Both the position numbers and the translations under genes were made by a program. A stretch of DNA of 12,236 nt from JAGTVG01 sp965365275 (GTDB lineage: Bacteria; Bacteroidota; Bacteroidia; Cytophagales; Cyclobacteriaceae), in assembly GCA_965365275.1 (NCBI GenBank), contig CBDUBA010000124.1, positions 1-12,236 of the forward strand, written 5' to 3'. The first letter of the stretch is position 1; every line of letters starts with the position of its first letter. Of this stretch, positions 8,534 through 12,236 are shown one piece after another. Below the pieces are notes generated by a model. That model was given only the letters and a program-made list of their open reading frames with translations. It had not been told where the DNA came from and did not search any database.

Positions 8534-8848
8534 TTACCACTTTTTCTTTTTCTTCGACGCTTTGGTACCCCCGCCATAGAAAGACATGATGCCCAGGATG
8601 AAGCCGGCATCATACCATCCGCCATTGTTATTTACAGCATATACGGCCACTTCATCCTTGAAGAGGGATATGATGAAAGTGAAGAAGGATATGAATCCGT
8701 GCAGCAGGCCCCACCAGAAACCCAAAGTTTTTTCAGGCAGGCAAGTGTTCAGGTCGATCGTTTCCGCACAGCTGGTCATTAGGAAAATTAGCGCGACGAA
8801 CAGGATGAGGTTTGTTCGTTTAAAGAGGTTTGATGTTGACGATTTCAT
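8534..8848 (-). CDS. Small predicted lipoprotein with a hydrophobic segment and lysine tail
   Basis: I do not recognise a named family for this 104-residue protein. Its N-terminus is a lipoprotein signal: basic SNLFKR, a hydrophobic core (13-23) and the lipobox MTSC with Cys27, so LspA encoded in the same block should process it. The mature part has a second hydrophobic stretch (~42-63, rich in Trp, Phe and Gly), then NNNGGWYDAGFILGIMSFYGGG, and ends in five lysines and Trp. This could be a membrane hairpin or a lipid-anchored protein with one transmembrane helix. It sits 59 nt after era and 3 nt before dgt, so it is very probably expressed with dgt. A role cannot be assigned. Confidence 0.75.
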   Translation of the reverse strand: MKSSTSNLFKRTNLILFVALIFLMTSCAETIDLNTCLPEKTLGFWWGLLHGFISFFTFIISLFKDEVAVYAVNNNGGWYDAGFILGIMSFYGGGTKASKKKKKW

Positions 8849-8907
8849 AGGTTTCGAAATTAATATGATTTGGATTACTTAAGTTTTGAATTTATTATTG
8901 ATAGATT

Positions 8908-9795
8908 TTAATATCCGAATTGGCTGAGTTTATTTTTCTTCCTTCTCCAGTCCTTCTCCACCTTGACGTATTGTTCCAGGAACACCTGTTTGCCAAAAAA
9001 GGCCTCCATATCTTTTCTTGCTTCCGTCCCGATCTTTTTCAGTCCTGCCCCTTTCTTACCTATCAGTATTCCTTTCTGGCTATTCCTTTCCACATATATT
9101 TCCGCCCGCATGCGGATGATCGTTTCATCCTCCTTGAATTCACTTACGACTACTTCAGTTGAGTAAGGGACCTCCTGTTTATAGGATTGAAATATTTTCT
9201 CCCTGATAATTTCCGATGCAAAGAACCGTTCCGGTTTATCCGTGAACTGGTCCTTCGGGTAATAGGGCGGGTGGACCGGAAGGTGTTCCAGGATCTTATT
9301 GAAGACCTCATCGATGTTTTTGCCACCCAGGGCCGAGATCGGAATGATTGCATCGAAATCGTGGTACTCCTTCCACATCGAGATCTTGTCTTTAAGTTGC
9401 TGGTCATTTTTAGCCAGGTCGATCTTATTGACGAGGAGGATGATCTTCCCTTCCGTTTTCCTAAGGATCGGGTCCAGGAGATCCCGGTCGACCTTTTCAC
9501 CCACTTCCACCATCAGGAGCAGCACATCCGCATCTTCGACCGACAGTCTTACGAACTGCATCATAGATTTATGAAGTTCATATTGGGGTTTAAGGATCCC
9601 GGGGGTATCGGAGTATACGATCTGAAAATCCTCCCCGTTGAGCATACCCAGGATCCGATGGCGGGTCGTTTGTGCTTTCGAGGTAATGATCGACACATTT
9701 TCCCCCACCAGTTTATTCATCAGGGTAGATTTACCCACATTCGGTTTACCGATGATATTTACAAATCCGGATTTATGTTCAGGGGTATCCGACAA
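8908..9795 (-). CDS. era: GTPase Era (16S rRNA-binding ribosome assembly factor)
   Basis: Era binds the 3' end of 16S rRNA and assists small-subunit maturation. The GTPase domain has G1 GKPNVGKST (16-24), the G2 region with TTRH, G3 DTPG (63-66), G4 NKID (123-126) and G5 SAL (~153-155). The C-terminal KH RNA-binding domain (~200-290) has the GILIGKKGAG loop. The 295-residue length is normal. The start appears to be TTG at 9795: the frame is open back to a TAA at 9901-9903 but contains no ATG, GTG or other TTG, and the next Met lies after the P-loop. A weak promoter-like TATCTTTA (one mismatch to TAnnTTTG) is on the minus strand at 9821-9828. It is the first gene of the minus-strand block. Confidence 0.95.
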   Translation of the reverse strand: MSDTPEHKSGFVNIIGKPNVGKSTLMNKLVGENVSIITSKAQTTRHRILGMLNGEDFQIVYSDTPGILKPQYELHKSMMQFVRLSVEDADVLLLMVEVGEKVDRDLLDPILRKTEGKIILLVNKIDLAKNDQQLKDKISMWKEYHDFDAIIPISALGGKNIDEVFNKILEHLPVHPPYYPKDQFTDKPERFFASEIIREKIFQSYKQEVPYSTEVVVSEFKEDETIIRMRAEIYVERNSQKGILIGKKGAGLKKIGTEARKDMEAFFGKQVFLEQYVKVEKDWRRKKNKLSQFGY

Positions 9796-9917
9796 ATTAA
9801 TGGCCTTTAAAAATCGAAGATAAAGATAGGTAAGAAAATCCGAAACCTGGAGTGTAAAATCATTAAAAGGTGTTTGAATTCTGCCAGCGGTGGTAGTTTT
9901 TTATCGATGGCAGGAGG

Positions 9918-9942
9918 TTAGCCGGGTATGGCTAAGAATACC
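9918..9942. other. Overlapping alternative hairpins in the era-tRNA spacer
   Basis: The 221-nt spacer between era and the tRNA gene has no credible ORF. It holds a perfect hairpin TTAGCC/GGCTAA (9918-9935, loop GGGTAT) and an overlapping one GGTAT/ATACC (9925-9942). They share bases and cannot form together. CTGCCA/TGGCAG lies just to the left as a longer-spaced inverted repeat. No function can be assigned. Confidence 0.25.
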
Positions 9943-9971
9943 AGATAAATTTTACTTTAAAGAAATGTATC

Positions 9972-10002
9972 TTTTATTTTAACAAAATATGCTATACTTT
10001 TG
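9972..10002 (+). promoter_or_regulatory. Promoter of the tRNA-fMet gene
   Basis: TACTTTTG at 9995-10002 matches the Bacteroidota -7 consensus TAnnTTTG exactly. A TTTT at 9972-9975, close to the -33 TTTG, is 19 bp upstream, the expected spacing. Transcription would begin a few bases before the mature tRNA 5' end at 10017. Confidence 0.6.
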
Positions 10003-10016
10003 CATCTCAATAACAT

Positions 10017-10089
<73 letters not shown>

Positions 10090-10094
10090 CTAAG

Positions 10095-10126
10095 AAAGCC
10101 TTGAGCAACATGCTCAGGGCTTTTTT
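10095..10126 (+). terminator. Rho-independent terminator of the tRNA-fMet gene
   Basis: An 11-bp stem AAGCCTTGAGC / GCTCAGGGCTT with one G-U pair and a 5-nt loop (AACAT) ends in six Ts at 10121-10126. It begins 6 nt after the tRNA discriminator base and is a textbook intrinsic terminator. Confidence 0.9.
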
Positions 10127-10223
10127 CATTCATAGCCTCAAGCTTGCTTGAAGGGTTATGGAGGAAAAAGGCCCTGGTGAACGAAGAGAACCAAGGCTTT
10201 CTTTGGTAAAGCAAACCTAATTT

Positions 10224-10254
10224 GGACTCGCCGAACGGTAGTGAGGCAATTCCT
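10224..10254 (+). repeat. Conserved hairpin box, copy 1
   Basis: This reads GGACTCGCCGAAC, then GGTA, then GTGAGGCAATTCCT. The two halves can pair as GCC-GA-AC over GU-GA-GGC with tandem G-A mismatches and a GGTA apical loop, extended by GGA/TCC. Copy 2 lies 176 bp downstream. Confidence 0.7.
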
Positions 10255-10267
10255 GCCTTCTTAATAA

Positions 10268-10303
10268 AGAAACCCCGATTTTTGAGAGTGTCGGGCTTTT
10301 TTT
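10268..10303 (+). terminator. Terminator-like hairpin after box copy 1
   Basis: CCCGA (10274-10278) pairs with TCGGG (10291-10295) across a 12-nt loop and is followed by C and seven Ts. The stem is short but GC-rich, and the T run is strong. Confidence 0.55.
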
Positions 10304-10399
10304 GTGGATGAAAGTCAGACTTGTATGGGCTTTTAGGAACAAAAATAGCCGGATTAACAAAGTGAAACAGGCTTTGTTATTTGTAAGCAATATCCATCC

Positions 10400-10429
10400 G
10401 GACTCGCCGAACAAAGTGAGGCAATTCTT
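10400..10429 (+). repeat. Conserved hairpin box, copy 2
   Basis: This reads GGACTCGCCGAAC, then AAA, then GTGAGGCAATTCTT. It matches copy 1 except at the apical loop (AAA for GGTA) and one base near the 3' end, which turns an outer G-C pair into G-U. The preceding GTAAGCAA also recurs ahead of copy 1 as GTAAAGCAA. Confidence 0.7.
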
Positions 10430-10450
10430 ACACAACCACTGAGGATCCTT

Positions 10451-10480
10451 CCTACCTCTTGCAGGAGGGGGTTTCTTTTT
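10451..10480 (+). terminator. Terminator-like hairpin after box copy 2
   Basis: CCTC (10455-10458) pairs with GAGG (10465-10468), can be lengthened by CC/GG with a 2-nt bulge, and runs into GTTTCTTTTT. It sits at about the same distance from its box as the terminator-like hairpin after copy 1. Confidence 0.4.
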
Positions 10481-10563
10481 GCTGAAATTTTTCTTGACAT
10501 ATATCAATAGTAATTCAATATTGTTCTGAAATAATAAGTTAAATTATAGGTAAATTTAAATTG

Positions 10564-10585
10564 CTAATCTATAAGCTATAATTAG
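10564..10585. promoter_or_regulatory. AT-rich dyad upstream of the HNH-HIT gene
   Basis: CTAATCTATA and TATAATTAG form a near-perfect dyad 22 nt ahead of the ATG at 10608. The right half includes TATAAT. It could be an operator overlapping the promoter of the HNH-HIT gene or chance symmetry in AT-rich DNA. No clear TAnnTTTG box is seen in this spacer. Confidence 0.3.
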
Positions 10586-10607
10586 ACTATTTTTTAAACT
10601 ATCTGAT

Positions 10608-11582
10608 ATGAATTTCGCTGAAATAAAAGACTTTTTGCTCTATCGTATGCGATTGAGTCACATTTATCAACCGTTGTTAATCAAGTCATTAATTGATGTC
10701 GGAGGGTATGCAACGGTCAGGCAATTGGCTATGGTATTTGTAGGATATGACGAGGCGCTTTTGCAACAATATGAGCGCACTCTCAAAAATATGCCAATAA
10801 AAGTCTTAAAAAAACATGATATTATCGAAACCGATGGTTTATTAGTTTCATTAAATGTTAAAAAGCTATCAATGTTAGAGAAAGCTGAAATCAAGAAAAT
10901 ATGTGACGAAAAGATACAAGATTATATCATTAAAAGAGGTCTATCAATTTGGGATTACAGATTACTGGATCAGAGTCCCATTAGAGATTCTCTTAGATAC
11001 AGGCTATTGAAAGAATCAAAAGGTAAATGTACATTATGCGGGGCTTCAAACAGAGATACGGTATTAGATATTGACCATATAATTCCTGTTTCAAAGGGAG
11101 GTAAAACTGTTTATGAAAACTTACAAGTTCTTTGTGCTAAATGTAATCGAAGTAAAGGAAATAAGGATAAAACCTCATTCAAGGATTATGGTATTGACAC
11201 AGTAGATGGTAACTGTATTTTTTGTAATTCGATTAAATCTGGAAGTCACATTATCGAAAATGAATTAGCCGTGGCTTTGCTGGATAATTTCCCTGTGACT
11301 AAAGGGCACACGTTAATTGTGCCTAAAAGGCATATTGCTAATTATTTTGAGGCAAGTGGATTCGAGCATGATGCATTCCAGGAATTATTACAAATTCGTC
11401 AAAAGGAAATTAAGGAAAATGATATAAAGGTATCGGGTTTTAACGTCGGGATTAATGTAGGAGAATCTGCGGGACAAACCATTCACCACCTTCACATTCA
11501 CCTAATTCCCAGAAGAGATGGAGATGCTAAGAATCCGAGAGGTGGAGTAAGAGGAGTAATTCCTAGTAAACAAAAATATTAG
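10608..11582 (+). CDS. HNH endonuclease-HIT domain fusion protein
   Basis: This 324-residue soluble protein joins three parts. Residues 1-120 look like a helical, winged-helix-type region that may bind nucleic acid (inferred from pattern only). Residues ~130-195 are an HNH nuclease: zinc cysteines C141/C144 and C176/C179, DH at 156-157, Asn171 and the KCN motif (178-180). Residues ~200-324 are a HIT domain: CIFC (203-206), LIVPKRH (236-242), and HIT motif H294-L-H296-I-H298, with H296 the expected nucleophile, ending in GGVRGVIP. HIT enzymes hydrolyse or transfer nucleotides; aprataxin removes AMP from DNA ends. I recall similar HNH-HIT proteins in other bacteria, but no established role. All key residues are intact. 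The gene is AT-rich, stands alone behind the tRNA region, and has no strong ribosome site. DNA repair or anti-phage defence is speculation. Confidence 0.85.
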   Translation: MNFAEIKDFLLYRMRLSHIYQPLLIKSLIDVGGYATVRQLAMVFVGYDEALLQQYERTLKNMPIKVLKKHDIIETDGLLVSLNVKKLSMLEKAEIKKICDEKIQDYIIKRGLSIWDYRLLDQSPIRDSLRYRLLKESKGKCTLCGASNRDTVLDIDHIIPVSKGGKTVYENLQVLCAKCNRSKGNKDKTSFKDYGIDTVDGNCIFCNSIKSGSHIIENELAVALLDNFPVTKGHTLIVPKRHIANYFEASGFEHDAFQELLQIRQKEIKENDIKVSGFNVGINVGESAGQTIHHLHIHLIPRRDGDAKNPRGGVRGVIPSKQKY

Positions 11583-11607
11583 GTGTAATCCGTTGGCAAT
11601 CTTACAC
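11583..11607 (+). terminator. Weak hairpin after the HNH-HIT stop codon
   Basis: GTGTAA and TTACAC pair across a 13-nt loop directly after the TAG. There is no T run, so termination is uncertain. A second short hairpin, TACAAA/TTTGTA (11626-11640), lies between this gene and the minus-strand remnant and could serve either direction. Confidence 0.25.
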
Positions 11608-11649
11608 TCAACATCTTAGATATTCTACAAATACTTTGTAATTAAAACA

Positions 11650-11817
11650 TCAAAATAACTTTGATATGTTTCTAGGAAAATTGTTGTATTCCTTCTCGGT
11701 AATTTCTTGTAAATCGTAAAACAATGAATCGAAGGCCATTTTACTGTCATTAGATTTATACTCTCCTATATTCTCGTGTTTTGTGTAAATATCTCCATTT
11801 GGTAGTCTTTTATTGGG
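11650..11817 (-). pseudogene. C-terminal remnant of an unknown minus-strand protein
   Basis: A minus-strand frame runs from just after a TAA at 11818-11820 to a TGA at 11650-11652, giving 55 residues such as PNGDIYTKHENIGEYKSN and ending in FPRNISKLF. The balanced, polar-aromatic composition looks like real protein rather than chance translation. There is no sensible start: the only internal ATG leaves 29 residues. It therefore looks like the 3' end of a gene that lost its 5' part. I do not recognise the family. It converges on the HNH-HIT gene and abuts the DUF937-like remnant head to head. Confidence 0.45.
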
Positions 11818-12052
11818 TTATCTGGGTAAACAAACGAACCAAAATAAAATAAGCAGGCAGAACGATATAGGAAGTTTATTGAACGGATTGCAGGGAAGTA
11901 GATCTGTAGGGCAGGAACAGAGCTTTATCGAGTCCATATTAGATGCCGATGGAGACGGAAATGTGATTGATGATGTCACGGATATGTTAACTGGAGGAGG
12001 AAAGAAAAAGGGAGGCTTAGGCAGTATCCTTGGAGGATTATTCAAAAAATAG
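11813..12052 (+). pseudogene. DUF937-like C-terminal fragment, probably 5'-truncated
   Basis: The frame encodes at most 79 residues from a TTG; an in-frame TAA lies at 11786-11788 and no ATG is suitably placed. The C-terminal half, SFIESILDADGDGNVIDDV followed by Gly/Lys-rich GGGKKKGG and GSILGGLFKK, resembles the end of DUF937 proteins, which are usually much longer in Bacteroidota. DADGDG (44-49) is an EF-hand-like acidic loop. The main helical DUF937 region is missing, so this is probably a remnant; a short expressed protein starting at TTG cannot be excluded. Family assignment rests on the C-terminal pattern only. Confidence 0.5.
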
Positions 12053-12217
12053 GAAATTATTGCGACTATTTTGAACAGATCAATGTGACTTGAGAAGGTA
12101 TGGGTGCTGAATATGTGATTGGGCAAATGATTGATCTGTATGATCTCTAAAACAAAATCAACTTTATTTGATTATAAATATAGTTTAGTGTAAAACATTT
12201 AAAACCAAAATCTACCA
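12053..12217. other. Intergenic spacer with a long-range inverted repeat
   Basis: No ORF is supported. ACAGATCAAT (12075-12084) and ATTGATCTGT (12130-12139) are perfect 10-bp inverted copies 45 nt apart. The rest is AT-rich and presumably holds the promoter of the gene starting at 12218, but no clear consensus box is seen. Confidence 0.3.
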
Positions 12218-12236
12218 ATGGGAAAATTCGTAATTT
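12218..12236 (+). CDS. Start of a gene cut by the window edge, possibly DUF1508/YegP-like
   Basis: An ATG followed by codons for GKFVI runs off the window. MGKFVI is how several small Bacteroidota DUF1508 (YegP-type) proteins begin, but six residues cannot establish a family. Confidence 0.35.

Larger units (their letters stand above)
10127..10510. repeat. Hairpin-rich non-coding repeat region after tRNA-fMet
   Basis: No protein gene is supported here. The region has two related units ending near 10303 and 10480. Each has a leading hairpin, a GTAA(A)GCAA stretch, the ~30-nt conserved box (10224-10254 and 10400-10429), and a terminator-like hairpin with a T run. Leading hairpins are AAGGCCCTGGT/ACCAAGGCTTT (10168-10200; T-rich on the minus strand, so possibly a minus-strand terminator) and TAACAAAG/CTTTGTTA (10355-10379). 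A further palindrome centred on TCAAGC/GCTTGA lies at 10131-10160. This may be a pair of small structured RNA genes or an intergenic repeat family. Confidence 0.55.

Noticed and set aside
10168..10200. Minus-strand intrinsic terminator (stem then T5)
   Set aside because: It folds well, but no minus-strand gene ends near it; the closest, at 11650, is almost 1.5 kb away, so it is described only within the hairpin region.
10224..10429. The repeated box considered as a CRISPR array
   Set aside because: There are only two copies, 176 bp apart, with no regular short spacers and no cas genes nearby.
10217..10507. A 96-codon minus-strand ORF over the hairpin region
   Set aside because: It runs through both copies of the repeated box and through terminator-like hairpins, and its residues reflect the repeats rather than a protein pattern. 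No domain is recognisable.
12075..12139. Perfect 10-bp inverted repeat with a 45-nt gap, considered as ends of a tiny mobile element
   Set aside because: In a 12-kb AT-rich window about one such pair is expected by chance, and there are no flanking target duplications or internal features.
10090..12236. Search for an attachment-site copy of the tRNA-fMet 3' end marking an integrated element
   Set aside because: No second copy of the T-arm/acceptor sequence, integrase or recombinase is visible in the window, so tRNA-targeted integration is not supported here.

Overview
The window looks like a chromosomal segment from a member of the Bacteroidota, probably near Bacteroidales/Marinilabiliales. 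The signs are a TAnnTTTG-type promoter box ahead of the tRNA gene, weak or absent Shine-Dalgarno sequences, an LspA with the extra loops seen in this phylum, a eukaryote-like (type 2) isoleucyl-tRNA synthetase, a tRNA without an encoded CCA end, and a DUF937-like fragment. This assignment is inference from the sequence; no search was run.

Layout. Positions 1-612 are AT-rich and read on the plus strand: the tail of an unidentified gene, then a bactofilin. Positions 622-9795 hold six genes, all on the minus strand, in transcription order era, a small lipoprotein, a dGTPase (dgt), an MMPL/RND-type membrane protein, ileS and lspA. Gaps are 3-82 nt, so much of the block may be co-transcribed. It combines housekeeping functions: ribosome assembly GTPase, nucleotide pool control, Ile-tRNA charging and lipoprotein maturation. 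Era (TTG) and LspA (GTG) use non-ATG starts. LspA ends 9 nt from the convergent bactofilin.

From about 9800 onward the sequence is non-coding or accessory. An initiator tRNA-fMet gene with its own promoter and a strong terminator lies at 10017-10126. It is followed by about 480 nt of hairpins and terminator-like structures, including two copies of a ~30-nt hairpin element spaced 176 bp apart. Next is an AT-rich gene for a three-part fusion: an N-terminal uncharacterised (possibly winged-helix) region, an HNH nuclease and a HIT nucleotide hydrolase/transferase. After it lie two gene remnants facing each other that meet at ~11813-11820: the C-terminus of an unknown minus-strand protein and the C-terminus of a DUF937-like protein. 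The window ends with the first six codons of another gene, perhaps a DUF1508/YegP-type protein.

Most notable points: the GxHH form of the IleRS signature motif, which predicts strong mupirocin resistance; the HNH-HIT fusion in a tRNA-adjacent accessory segment with broken neighbours; and the repeated hairpin element in which only the apical loop differs substantially between copies. No CRISPR array, transposase or integrase is visible.
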